Below are positions 49,010 to 60,383 of a stretch of 64,000 bases of DNA, one piece after another; the first letter of the stretch is position 1; the number at the start of each line of letters is the position of its first letter. The DNA lies in contig JAJEKV010000002.1 of the NCBI GenBank assembly GCA_021234155.1, positions 15,973,428 through 16,037,427 of the forward strand, in the 5' to 3' direction. A model generated the notes under the pieces. It had not been told where the DNA came from and did no database searches. It saw only the letters and a program-made list of their open reading frames with translations. The position numbers and the translations under genes were made by a program. Origin of the DNA: Isoetes taiwanensis. Its lineage: Eukaryota > Streptophyta > Lycopodiopsida > Isoetales > Isoetaceae.

Positions 49010-51973
49010 GCTTTTTAAGCAAATTGATAGTCTTAATGGCGTAGACGATTGTCAGATTTCAATTTAAAATCATAGCACAATATAGTCACGTCATTAAGGT
49101 TCAGCTCGTCCCTACAACCCACCTTCTTGGACTTTCTCCCTTTTCCTTGGCTTCTCATTTCTAACTCATATCTACCTTCAAAAGCATTTTCTGAGCGTGT
49201 TGCAAGCCAATGAATCTTGAGTTTAGTGACTAAGCCTTCCTCCTTGACTGTGTCAAGCACTTTTGCTATCCAGAACGGTCGACCTTTGTCATCCTCCTCA
49301 GTCGGAAGAGCAATTAGCATACCTTTGGTAATTTCTGTGATATTACCTTGGGGCTCATTCCTGCGTCTTGGTCCGAGGTACATGACTCGGTCCTCCTCGT
49401 CTTCTACTGCAGGTGCAAATGTAGCCATTGCTTGGACCTGCTTGGTGCTGGGGTTGATGGAAGGTGTTAGGCCATTGAAATGGTTCTTGCAACTGTCTTA
49501 GAGCTATATTTTGTACAACAATTTTCTGTTCGAGAAAGAAATTACTCCACCACATCCGATCTTCTTCTAAGAAGTACTTAAAGCCTGAGGAAATTCCATT
49601 TTCAATGGCTTTTAAGGATGACTCGGGGTACTTTTCTTACGCTTGGACTCCTTAGGATTTTTGAGAGGAAGTTGCTCAAAGACGTTCTATGAAGGAAGTG
49701 TCTAGAATATATTTAAGGAAGCGTAATCCCTCTGGCGGACTCAGGTCCTTAGTTGTGGTATACTTCTTCCCACAGAAGAAGCTTTGGCCATCCTTCAAGT
49801 AGAACTTGATATGATGTTGAAAGGTGAGATCATTCAACTTGTTCACGGCTTGTTCTCTGTTTGAGCGTTGAGAGAAAACAAACTCTCTCAAATCAGCAGT
49901 CTCTTTAAGAAGATCGACCCTTTGGAGTAGGAGTGTAAGAATCTTCAATAATTGAACTAAAGAAGGAAGAGAAAAGCCTTCTTCCTTCTAAAAGGCGCAT
50001 TTAAAAATCTCTTTGAACATTTGGTCAATCGATCATGAGTGTGGCCTACAAGTAAGAAAACCGAGCTTCACTTTTCTAAAGATCCCTAGCTCCACTAACA
50101 TGGCACGATGACATAAAGAGTGTTTGATTCTTGTTCTCCCTTGTAGTATTGTCAAGTTGCTTGAGATAAAGCACGGGTGGTAATTGCTCTTGCTTCGCAC
50201 GGGACCTTGTTAAGAATTGTAATTGTGAGGTTCGGGTCACCATGCAAGTTTGGATACGTCAAAAAAACTTTGCACCTTAGACTTCCTTTGAAGACCATAG
50301 CTCCTACAAGGTGGACCTTAACAAAACATTCCTCACGGCACATCTTTAGGAATGTTCAAGAAATGTGGTAGAGTTTTTTTTTGGTCCATTCCATCAATCA
50401 CAACAGACATGTATTGCAAATTGGACGTTCAAGAGCTTTTTTTCTATGCTTGGCAAGCTTTCTTCTCTCTCACGCTTGTTGTTCACGATGTCCGGCAAGG
50501 TTACATTGCACAATATCGTAGAAGAAATCAGGTGAAAGCATTTTCTCCGAAACAAGTGAGAGATTGGAGAACATGAACTTACTTCTTTTCGACCTCTGCC
50601 TTTGCGGTTTTCGTTGACTCTTTAATTACGCACACCTCGAGCAAAACGGACATTCTATGTTTTCTAGGAATTTTCACAAGACCGAATTCACTTTTCCACA
50701 CCGGTGAAGTGTGAGTAAGAGATGTCTTTGAAGCTGAGTGCAAGTCTCTTTGTACTCATTAAAAACATCTTTTTGGTGATGTTATCGGTTAAATGATACA
50801 TGTTGCCGTTAGGTAGCTTCTCACATGTTTCTCTAAAATATTTCTCCATCCATGACACAAAGAAGCAAGGGCATGCATGGTTACAACTCTTCTTGGTCCA
50901 CAATGATCATCGATTGCTGGATTTTTGTCCATCTTTTGTGTATTCTAGACATTCTTGTGGACCCTAAGCGGTGGACAACCATAAAACATTTTCGGCAAAC
51001 TTCTTGACGGTTAATGTAGTGCAAGAAGGTGTTGTTTGGTCTGGTCTTACATGATAAGCTAAGTAGGCATTCTCAGTGCCGCCAATGTCATGGAAGGCGT
51101 AGTTGTCTCTAATCGCTTTCGTAATTTAGCCATGTTAAATCTGTTGATGCAACCCAATGAGCAAGCATTTAGTTCTCAAAAGTCTCCTCATTTTACGTTC
51201 ATCCATAAGATTTCTTCTTCTTGCAGAGAGGAGCAAGCCCTCAAACCAAAATCCACCTTGAATTTCTTTGAAGATTGGCTTGAGAACATGTAATCTCTTT
51301 GTTCCTCGTTGGTGTCTTCATCTTCTGATGAAACTTCTACTCTGGGGGTGACTTCCTCTGTCCTGAGTGGTGTGCTTGTAGAGGAAAACAGACCACGTGA
51401 AGTTGTTCCCGGAATAGGCGGGGGTACAATGTTAAAGGGTGGTGATGGCCCATAAGAGGTTGTGGCATCAGCTGTTCTTGTACCATCTTGAAAAGGAGTT
51501 CTTGCAAACATCTCCTTTAGAGCGGACTGGAATTCTGCAAATCCATGTGTCACAACCGTTGTTGTGTGAAGAGGAGTGCATGCTGGAGCTTCGTCCTCAT
51601 TTGTAGTGAAGTCCTGGTGAGAGAAATTGTAGTGAATCTCACAGTCTTCGTGTTTTCTCGTGGTTCCTTGTATGTTTGCACGAAGGAGGCGAAAACTACA
51701 AAAGGGGGTAGCTTGTTCTTGAGCACCCTTTGTTGTGGAGCTTCTGCAGGTCCCGGGGATGGAACAAAGGGTGGTGGCAACCCGCTCCGAACAAGTGGTG
51801 ATTCTTTGGAAGGAGATGCCAGTGTGCTGTCTACAGGACTTGGTGACGGTTGGAAGGGTGGTGGAAGTCATTACGTCTTTGGACTCGGTGTGTCTTCGAG
51901 AAGCAAGAACGATGAAGCGCAGGTAGGCTCCGGAGAATGCCTGGGTCTTGAGAAGAAACGACGTTGGTCCCAA
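49010..51973 (-). pseudogene. Transposase-like gene with DUF7869-type signatures, frameshifted
   Basis: On the minus strand, an acidic/Pro-rich N-terminus comes first (GLPPPFVPSPGPAEAPQQ; VEVSSEDEDTNEEQ, 51.9-51.3 kb). Then INRQEVCRKCFMVVH and GSTRMSRIHKRW (about 51.0 kb), and CFFVSWMEKYFRETCEKLPN with YHLTDNITKKMF (50,880-50,740). KVFLTYPNLHGDPNLTI and SLCHRAMLVELGIFRKVKLG follow, then FLTCRPHS...SIDQMFKEIF (about 50.3-50.0 kb). The last block matches the LVELGIF...FL-x-VGHTH-x-x-IDQ-x-F signature I associate with DUF7869 transposases, with VGHTH degraded. GRPFWIAKVLDTVKEEGLVT (about 49,280) is the expected C-terminal module. Several frames are needed, and the expected D-N-T...E-N-K block is not intact. 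It lies head-to-head with methylase copy 2. Confidence 0.6.
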
Positions 51974-52436
51974 GCGTGTCCCTCAACCAGACGAGCTTGA
52001 GACAACGAAAGGTGGTGGAAGTTTGTTGACGAAGCGGTTTGTCATCTTACGAACTGCAAAACAGTGTAGAGTTTAGATAATGTTTCTCTATTGCAGAGCT
52101 TTTCTTATTCCGAATACAAGACCGCCTACTACAAGTAGAACTTCCCGCAACAATTGGTTTAAAGGCAAACTAAAAGCTATTCCCGAATACACTAGAGCGT
52201 AACGGTAAGGCCAAACGTATTCCACTTCACATAGAAAACGAAAGCAAGACGGAATGGACACCTTTAAAAGGAAATTTTGGCGCTTCTTGATTCATGTATT
52301 CAGATTCCGAGCTGAAGTCGAAGCCAGCCATGCTTATCCGAATATAATATTCAGAGCTGTATTCCGATACTCATAGAGAAAACATGGAGAGGTGAGTAAG
52401 AAAGTACAAGGTACAATCATTTGTGTGTCTGTTTCT

Positions 52437-52636
52437 TATTCCGGAATACACATTCGCCTTCCCTCGAAGGCGAAAGTGTATTCGGCGAAGTAGTGTATGA
52501 TCGGAATACACTTTCACCTTCGAGGAAGGCTTAAAGTGTATTCCGGAATACACTTTCGCCTTCGAGGAAAGGGTTAAGTGTATTCCGGAATACACTTCGC
52601 CTTGGAGGAAAGGCGAAAGTGTATTCCGGAATACAC
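52437..52636. repeat. Palindrome array 1 upstream of methylase copy 2
   Basis: The perfect 18-bp palindrome GTGTATTCCGGAATACAC stands at 52,536, 52,578 and 52,619 (spacing 42 and 41), with partial copies at 52,437 and 52,491. The spacers are themselves inverted repeats (TTTCGCCTT ... AAGGCGAAA), so the array alternates two hairpins. It lies between the divergent transposase-like and methylase genes. Confidence 0.93.
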
Positions 52637-52853
52637 ATTCGTGTTCTTATGTTTTGTAAGGTTGTTTTTCCGTGATTTTTGTAGTGACTTTAGGTGTTTT
52701 TTCTGCTTTTAAAACTTGTTTAGACCTGTTTTTTTGTCAAGATTGCAGTGTTGTTTTGGCATTTTTGTCCTCTTTTTGCCCTTGTTTTTTCCTTTTCGCA
52801 AGACATTTTGTATTCTGGAATAGTTTTTTGCCACTGCTTTCTCTAACAAGATC

Positions 52854-55800
52854 GTGTTTACACACAATTTGCACAGACAAGAAGGCAGCAAGAAACAACA
52901 GAAGAGGACCGTTAAAATCCCAACGAAACCGCACCCACAGAGAAGGGTTGAGGAGACATCTGCGCCTGCCATCTACGAAAACTTTCAAACGCAATGGTTT
53001 TTTACAAGGGGTACTTCTGGAAAGTACAGCACACTTACTTTCCTACATGTCTGTCGGAGTGCTGGAGCAAAAAGGTACGATGAGAGGGAATTTGTTTGCA
53101 TGGGCACCATCCAGTCCGTGAGTGAAGTAGCTGGGGAGTCCGGCCAGCGAGGGAGACTGTCTTTTCAGACATCCCAAGGCTTTATACATGTTGATGAATC
53201 CTATTTTAGAGTGGTGAAAGTAAATCCTCATCCTCTATACAAGTATGTTTCTCACTACCTCAGCAAGAGGTCGCTCTGTGCCATCATCAACTATGTTCGA
53301 AGCACAACGAGCGAAGACTTCCCCTACAGCGAGTCATCACAAGGGGAAGAGGATGACCAACCGAGCCCGAGCAGTTCCTCATCACAATCTGGGAGTCCAT
53401 CACAGTCCGGCGAAAGGCCACCGTCACCACCACCAAAGAAGCGGCCAAGGCAAACAGTTGCTGCTAAAGAGCCTAAAAAAAAGCAGACGGCCTTAATTGC
53501 AGCAGAGGATATTTCCGAGGAACCTAAGAAGAAGAAGGGGAAGGGTAAAGCACCTGGTGTTGCAATTAAGGAAAAAAAAGTTGACAAGACAGCTGAAAAG
53601 ATGGAAGAGATTAACCTGCACAAGTTTGTGCAAGGTGTAATTTATTTGCCAATCACTTCAATGAAGCTTCCACCGAAAAATGAAGCTGGTGAAAGGCCAC
53701 TTCAGGTTCGCAAAATTTATGCCGATCACTTAAGGAACCTGAAAGACAGAATAAGGAGCAATCCAAATGCTCATGTGGCCCCAATAGTTGTCCTTGTTGA
53801 CAGGGAAGAGTGCAAAACCCCCCAAGACTATGACAGAGAAAACGCAGAGACCTACACTCACTACGTCTTGGGAGGCAATCACGACTTTAAGGCAAGAAGA
53901 CAACTTTATAAAGAGAAGAAGAACCCGAGGTACCTCTCCGTCCCCTCCTGCTACGTCTCATCGTGGTCTTACCGATGAAGAAGCGAAAAATCGTTGCCAA
54001 CACCCACAATGCCGATAAACGAATATAAACTAAAGATGAGCTTCGCCGACAAGATCCGGTTCATAATGAGGGAGTACGTAATATTCAAGGAAAAGTACGG
54101 TGAGGACCCCAAGAAGCCAAAGCATTTTCCTTGGAGCTTAAGGAGGCGTGTGCCGTTGAATCTTTGCTCGAAATATGACGAGGCCAACAAAAGGCGTCTC
54201 TCATTGGCCACCGACAACCGGTTCCGATTAGCTTTTAGAGATGGCAAGGTAAGCACAAAATGTATTCGAGAATAGCAAATCAACTATTTAACGTGAATCT
54301 TCTTGAACAGATTTGGGAACTCAGGACCCGGATATTTACAATGTTCGAAGCGAGGGGAGTTAAAGAGCAAGGGAAAGGAGACAACTAAAAAAAAAGCTCG
54401 GGACGCACCCCAAAAAAGAAATGACCATTACCTGATGCGGCGGGAAATGCGTGGCTTCTCCGACACCACGAGCTTCTCGGCAGCTTCTCCAAAAAAGTTG
54501 TTGATAAGGAGTTTAGCCTAGAAGAAATGTCAAAGGAATTACACAAGTAAGTTCTCCGACACAAACATTAGTTATTGCATGTTAGATTCCCAAAAACATC
54601 TACAGTAGCTAGTGTATTCCAGAATACACATGCCTTCCTTTACACGGGCAATGTGTATTCCGGAATACACATTGCTTGTCTCTAGAAAGGCATTGTGTAT
54701 TCCGGAATACACATTGCCCGTGTGAAGGAAGGCATGTGTATTCCGGAATACACATTGCTCCTCTGAATGTTGGCCTGTGTATTCTGGAATACGCATGCGT
54801 TCCTTTAGAGAAGCAATGTGTTTGTCCTGTAGTAGAACTATTTTCTGCATATTGTTTCGAGGTAGCATCACAAGTTAACCGGTTTGTATTCCAGAATACA
54901 AATAGCTTGACTTGTATTTGTTTTTCTTTTACGTTGCCTTCATTCTTTCGTTTAAACTCATTGTTTCCTTAACGTCTTGCAGCCAAAAAAACGTCATAAC
55001 ATGTCAAACATGTTTGATGGAGCAGCTAAACGTCGACACATGGGAAAGGTGCAAGGAACTCTACCCAATTGCCACATCCGACGAGCGCATTGTCCAATAT
55101 TCACCAAATTTTGAGGGCTGGGTAATTACACTTAGAATTCCTTCTCTCTGCACAAACGATCTCTTGACAGTTGTTGTTTTGTTTTTCTTTAGAGCAAAAA
55201 GAAAAATAAAGACCTACCCGAGGGCTTTATGAATTTGGTTAGAACAAAGACGGAAGAGAGGTCGTTAGATTTGAAAGAAGAACTGTTGAGCGTAACCATC
55301 CGACTACGAGAGAGATTACGCATGTTTGATCAAAACAATTTATATTCAATCATTCATGGTGATTGCAACGAACCTTGTCGGAACGGTTAAGCCCACGGGA
55401 CTTTACTTTGGTTATTGCTGATCTTCCCTATGGGTTTAAGCTTAAAGGCAGAGATAATCGACGACCAGCCCTTCAAATTTTCAGAGTTTAATGCTTTCAT
55501 TGAAGGAATCAAGCAGATCTCAACGGCCAAACATTGGCGTTTAGTTACGTTCCACTCGAGCATGCAGTCTGGCTTGGTGGAATCAGCTTTCAAAAATCAC
55601 TTTGGTTCTCCAGTTCAGGCAGGATATGAAAACCTTGTGCAGTAAGTCTTATTCCGTAATACAATTACTTTTTCTCTTTACCATTACGTAGTGTGTATTA
55701 GGAATAGTATTTCTGCTTTACGGTTTTCAAGTGTTTTCTTGTTTTTGCTAACATCACTTTAAATGCTTCACTAGGTACAAAACGAACATCAACTACCATG

Positions 55801-56442
55801 GTGGAGGACCAAGGTTGCTCAGCAAGGTAGAGTACCTTCATGTAGCTTATTGGAGTTTTGATGGGAAGAGGACCATGGATCACTTTAACACTGCCGCCTG
55901 TCAAAACGTTTCAAACGTCCTAGAGTTTCCAGCAGTCTTTACGTAAATTGCAGGGACCCAAGTGCACAAAGGCGGGATTGTGAATCACTACCGAAACCAC
56001 AAAGCTCATCAACCATCTCCGGACATGTTCTCGCCCGGGAGAGATTGGGTACTTGATGCTTTCTCGGTTCGTACTACTATCGCATGTGCACTTAAGAAGG
56101 GCCGCGAAGCGTGTAGCCGTGGATATTGATAAGGAGGTTGTGCATTTTGTGAAGATGAGACCGGCTGCCTTACCTACTTTACCGGATGAAAATCGGGAGT
56201 TAGGGGCCAAGTCTTCATCCGATTATGCTAAACTAACGTCCTCAGAGATACAGCCTCCATTCTCCAGCTCACTAGACGATGAGGCAACCTTTGCAGAGCT
56301 TAAAGAAGTAGCTTTAGCTACCATTCCAGAGAACAAGGAGGATACAAAACTCAAGTCTCCAGCAAAGGAGCAGATAGAACAGAAGGACGAGATGGCAGAG
56401 AGCAGCAAAAAGAATGAGGAGGACTATGATGTAGATCTTTGA
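52854..56442 (+). pseudogene. ParB-like domain fused to N4/N6 DNA methylase, copy 2 (multi-exon, frameshifted)
   Basis: The first long exon (to about 53,980) has an N-terminal part (CMGTIQSVSEVAGESGQRGR, FIHVDESYFRVVKVNP), a Ser/Pro/Lys-rich linker with likely nuclear signals (PPPKKRPRQ), then a ParB-like domain: IYLPITSMKLP, IYADHLRNLKDRIRSN, HVAPIVVLVDREE and YVLGGNHDFKARRQL. After two compensating shifts near 53,985-54,012 follow ANTHNAD and SFADKIRFIMREYV. Further exons start at 54,310, 54,983, 55,193 and 55,777 with usable GT/AG sites. IIHGDCNE and ADLPYGF (55,417-55,437) are methylase motif IV of the D-P-P-Y type. YHGGGPRLLSKVEYLHVAYW comes next, then WVLDAFS...TTIACALKKGR...VAVDIDKEV (56,047-56,130) is motif I, giving beta-class order. 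An acidic tail ends at 56,442. Shifts at 55,390 and 56,110 and the loss of the motif I glycines argue against activity. Confidence 0.72.
54612..54794. repeat. Palindrome array 2 in an intron of methylase copy 2
   Basis: GTGTATTCCGGAATACAC stands exactly at 54,653, 54,695 and 54,736. One-base variants lie at 54,612 (CCAG centre) and 54,777. Spacing is 41-42, as in array 1, but the spacers (ATTGCCCGTGTGAAGGAAGG type) differ. A further variant is at 54,883. The array lies between a donor at 54,549 and an acceptor at 54,982. Confidence 0.93.
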
Positions 56443-57080
56443 CTATCGTGATATTAAAATTATCATTATTTATTACAATGAATCTTCAATATTGATGTAC
56501 AACAATTTATTAAAAACATAGTACTTTTTTTTCCTTTCTATTCTGGTGCTTGTTTTTTGTAATGCTTTCAGTCTCTTCAAGTCTATGCCTAAATTTTGCT
56601 ATTTTTATGATTTGTGTTTCATAAGTACAAAGTTTTCGTCTAATAATGGGCCAAAATGGCATGAAAAAAAATGCAAACCTCTAGAAATTCTTAACAACTA
56701 TCAAAAAAGGCTTATTTTAGAAACTTGGTGTTTTTTTAAAGGGAATCTTTGAAACGGGAGTGATGCAACACTCCCGTTTAATTTGCAATCGTGTTTGCAA
56801 AGATATGAAATTCAAGGTCCAAAATTAAGCCACGTCATTTTTGGCATGATGTGCAGTCACATAGACTAGCTAGAAGTGCAGTAATTGTTGTAGCAAAGGT
56901 TAGGCGAGCCTGCTAAAAAAGAAAAACAATTGCCAAAATTTTGTATACTACTCCTGCAAAATTCTAATATTCGTCTTGTATATGAAATGGGTTGAAGGAT
57001 TGTTGCATGTTTTTTATGTCAACCTTCTATCGGAGAACTTCCATTTGCCATTACCAGTCCATGACCAATTTATCTAAGGT
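56443..57080. other. Spacer after methylase copy 2, nothing identified
   Basis: AT-rich. The inverted pair GAAACGGGAGTGATGCAACACTCCCG (56,751-56,777) can form a short hairpin, possibly transcription-related; no other signal. Confidence 0.45.
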
Positions 57081-57089
57081 CTATCTAAA

Positions 57090-58370
57090 ATAAGTGTTTA
57101 TTCCTTTTCAACATGTGGATACGACTCCACCATTGCAGTGGCAACCCCCTCTTTATGGATGCATGTTGTTTCCCACATGCATGCAGAATCTACCTTTTAT
57201 CATTGCCACTCAGATGTGGATAGACTGGACCCATATGCCAATTTATATGATGGCATACAACAATACAGACAATTAAAGTTTGACGCTTTGACAGAAGACG
57301 ACGTACACCTCCGCCCTGTAGAGACTGCTTGGTCACGTACATCGGATGATAGAACCATGTAGTCACGCACTTTGGCATATATGGGTTAGTGTAATGACCC
57401 TCCTATACTAGCTACACTTGCAGGTAAGAGAACCAGGAGGTGGATCTAGTGTGGTGGATTATATATTGGTAGTATGCATCCTGTCAACTAGCTTTGCATT
57501 GGCATGGAGTAGAGATGAAGAGGTCGACTCAAACCATCAACTGCTTTACCTATAGCTAGCCTGGAAAACTGTTTGGATCCCTTGTACTGCAGCCCCTCGC
57601 ATACCTCAGCTGTGATTGGATTATGACCATGCAGAGGCTTATGTCTAGGTGCTTGCAGACGATTTGGCAGGAATCCTGCAGCTCCCCACGCTATAGCAAC
57701 AGGCTGCTCAGTTGATTGACGTACTGGGGATTGCTGTCGAAGGATGTTTTGAGAGAACCCACCCATGAAGGAACTCATGGGCTATAACCTTCTCTCGTGA
57801 CCAGTGGTTCAATGCTAAGCCTAAGGATCTAAAATGATGGCTCCGTGGAGTCACTGTTCCTGCTTTCCACCCATATACAGTTAGAAGTACTGACCTTCTT
57901 CAAGGGTAAAAAAATCCAGGTACATTACAGAGCATCAGAGGAAAATATTCTATCTCCTAGACTATCACTCCAAGACCTTCTAGCGAAGGGTAGTAAGAAA
58001 GCTTATGCAGCCTACAGGTAACATGCACTTTTGAGCAATACTTGCAGCAGCTCTATGATCCTTTAGAGGCTCGTGCAGCAACATCCCCACAGAATAGGCC
58101 AAACGCTGGAAATCACAGAGGCCGGTATCATCCCGGTCTTATAGCATCTTGTCAAAAGGAGCAGACTTGGATGGCATGCAAGCAAAGTTGCTCAAATGGG
58201 CAGGGCCACCCATAGTGCCAAGCCTAATTGCATTGTTCAAGAAGGTATTACAGGAAGGCTTCCCCCTATAGTGCACCAATAGCAGGGTTGTTTTCATGTA
58301 CAAAGTAGGTGATCCACATTCCTCAGGCAATTACCGAACAATCATGATCAGATCATTATTTACGCATTAG
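57090..58370 (+). mobile_element. Decayed LINE fragment (endonuclease end to RT start)
   Basis: Pieces on the plus strand match the two minus-strand LINEs. DPYANLYDGIQQYRQL (about 57,228) belongs to the endonuclease. GGGSSVVDYILVV (about 57,430-57,475) equals GGGSSVVDYVLVV of the 24.1-kb LINE. RDQWFNAKPKDLK (about 57,799) corresponds to QRNRWFDRGCKES. QAKLLKWAGPPIVPSLIALF, VVFMYKVGDPHSSGNYRTIM (about 58,180-58,340) is the start of the RT. Stops are frequent. Base composition is ordinary here, unlike its GC-rich relative. Confidence 0.75.
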
Positions 58371-58379
58371 CAGGCCAGC

Positions 58380-59100
58380 ATTGGGGTCAAAGCATACAAG
58401 TGAGGGGCATATTCATGCCAGTCAAGTACCCTCTAAGCACCCTAAATATCAAAATTTTGAATAGGATTTATTTTTGTTCGAGCACTCATGAACAAATTTT
58501 AGGGTTTCTTTGAGCTCGAGCCAGTTATCAGCTTGTGGAGCACGTTTTTTGCCCAGGCATTTCCTTTGCATTGCGTCCTATCAGATGATCTTCATCATGG
58601 CAATCCTTGGTGACAGATCTCTATCATTGGAGGCCTCCATTAAATATTTAGAAATGGTTTTGAGCCCCATCGTAAACACTCTGCCTTTGCATTTTTCGGA
58701 AAGTGGCGATATGGCCGGGAAGGTTCTGAAGAAGAAACTCACTGGCAAAGAAATTAAATAAGCTATGGAATAGGAATATTAATCAGTTTCCTTTCTTTTT
58801 TTGATCAGAACATGCAGTTTGCAGATACTATAGAGGAGTTCAATGTATATAGGTATTTGCCCAATGAAGGAAGGGATCCATCGTCTAATAAAGAGAGATG
58901 AATGCAGCACAGAGCATTAGATAAAGCTGCATTAGATTCGCTCTCAATCGGCAGTTGACCTTCATGATATGGTAAATAAGATCTATCAAAATGGTTTAAA
59001 AAACATGGAAGCAAGAACACAATTTGCCAAGGGATTTGCATGGCAGAGGGCACTTACAAACCCAGCTTCAAAAACACTTTGCTGCTATGTCTTCATAGCA
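58380..59100. other. Spacer, nothing identified
   Basis: Short open frames only; no family recognised. Confidence 0.45.
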
Positions 59101-59576
59101 TTCTAAGAGGATAAACTATAAAAGAAGTAATTCTTTGGAGAGCAGTTTGAAGCATATTGCTGATGCTTTAATTAGTTTGAAAGCAAGCATGCAGATGTTT
59201 AGTGACGAGCTTTCTCTGTTAGAGCAACACATAAAACAAAAGGAGACACACAGAATTACTACTGATGATGTTCTGCTTGGCTTTGATCTATCTTTGTAAG
59301 GATATTAAAGAGGTAAAAGATAAAATAGAAGATTTTACAACAATTTATACAGAAGAAGAAATAGCTTTGAAGCAATTGAGTGATGAAGAGAACAAGTTAA
59401 GGTTTTCATTGCTAATCCTACCGAAAAAGAAAGAACAGGTTGATGACAGAGTTCAGATAGAACATGAAATAGAGAGAACATGCTGATAGCCATTCAAAAA
59501 TATGCCCTAATTGATCTGCAAACTAAAAAGTAATCTTAAACATCTTCGAGATAATTATATTGGTGCAAGTTCCATT

Positions 59577-59875
59577 CAGGGATAGGTTCTGTATGTACAG
59601 AATTATTTTACTAGGTGTATAAAGTTCAAAAATACGTATTTTTAGGTTAAAAACATATTTCACGTATTTTTTCCTCGCCGGCCAATTTTTTTTTTTTTTT
59701 TGCGTAAGCGTTACACGAAACTATTTTTGCATACGCGAAAAATTAAAAAAAAATAAATAAAAAAATTTCATCGCTATTTTCTGTTTCGCTTACGCGAAAT
59801 ACTTCAAACTTGTGCCGTATCATTCGAATAATATATATTGAGTATAAAACGTATACAGTATTGAACCTATCCCTG
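59577..59875. mobile_element. 299-bp hAT MITE
   Basis: Ends CAGGGATAGGTTC...GAACCTATCCCTG, flanked by the perfect 8-bp duplication GTTCCATT (59,569-59,576 and 59,876-59,883). The subterminal sequences (TGTA(T/C)GTAC, AAAATACGTATTTTTAGGTT, and ATAAAACGTATACAGTATTG) match those of the 5.9-kb element at 10,744-16,648, so both belong to one family. Confidence 0.96.
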
Positions 59876-60126
59876 GTTCCATTAATCCATCTGCAGGTAA
59901 TTGGCTTTTTGCTAATGGTGTGAGTGGTTGTTTGATCTGTGGAATGGCATATTGCTCTGATTATGAACTCCATGCGCAGTTGCTTTGTGGCCATAAGTAT
60001 CACTTATTTTGTTTTCCAATTGTGCTTGGAGAAGATGTTACGTCATGTGTGCATGTAGGGCTAATATTCCTGAAAATCTATTTCTATAGGGTTAGGGTAC
60101 ATGAATTACATGCCTCAGAAAACAGA

Positions 60127-60259
<133 letters not shown>

Positions 60260-60383
60260 AGTTTGGAAACTACCTTGGAAAATGAAGATCAAGATGCCAC
60301 TACAAATTATCTGCAAAGTTGGAAGTCAGAACAGTGCCTCTTACACACTCTATGGTTTCACAATAAAAAGGTACTGCCTTATA

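Noticed and set aside
52371-54972. Repeated VYSGIH / FRNTH peptides in open frames on both strands; also considered a CRISPR-like array
   Set aside because: They come from the GTGTATTCCGGAATACAC palindrome arrays. The repeat is shorter and fully palindromic, spacers are similar to each other, no cas genes exist, and the DNA is eukaryotic.
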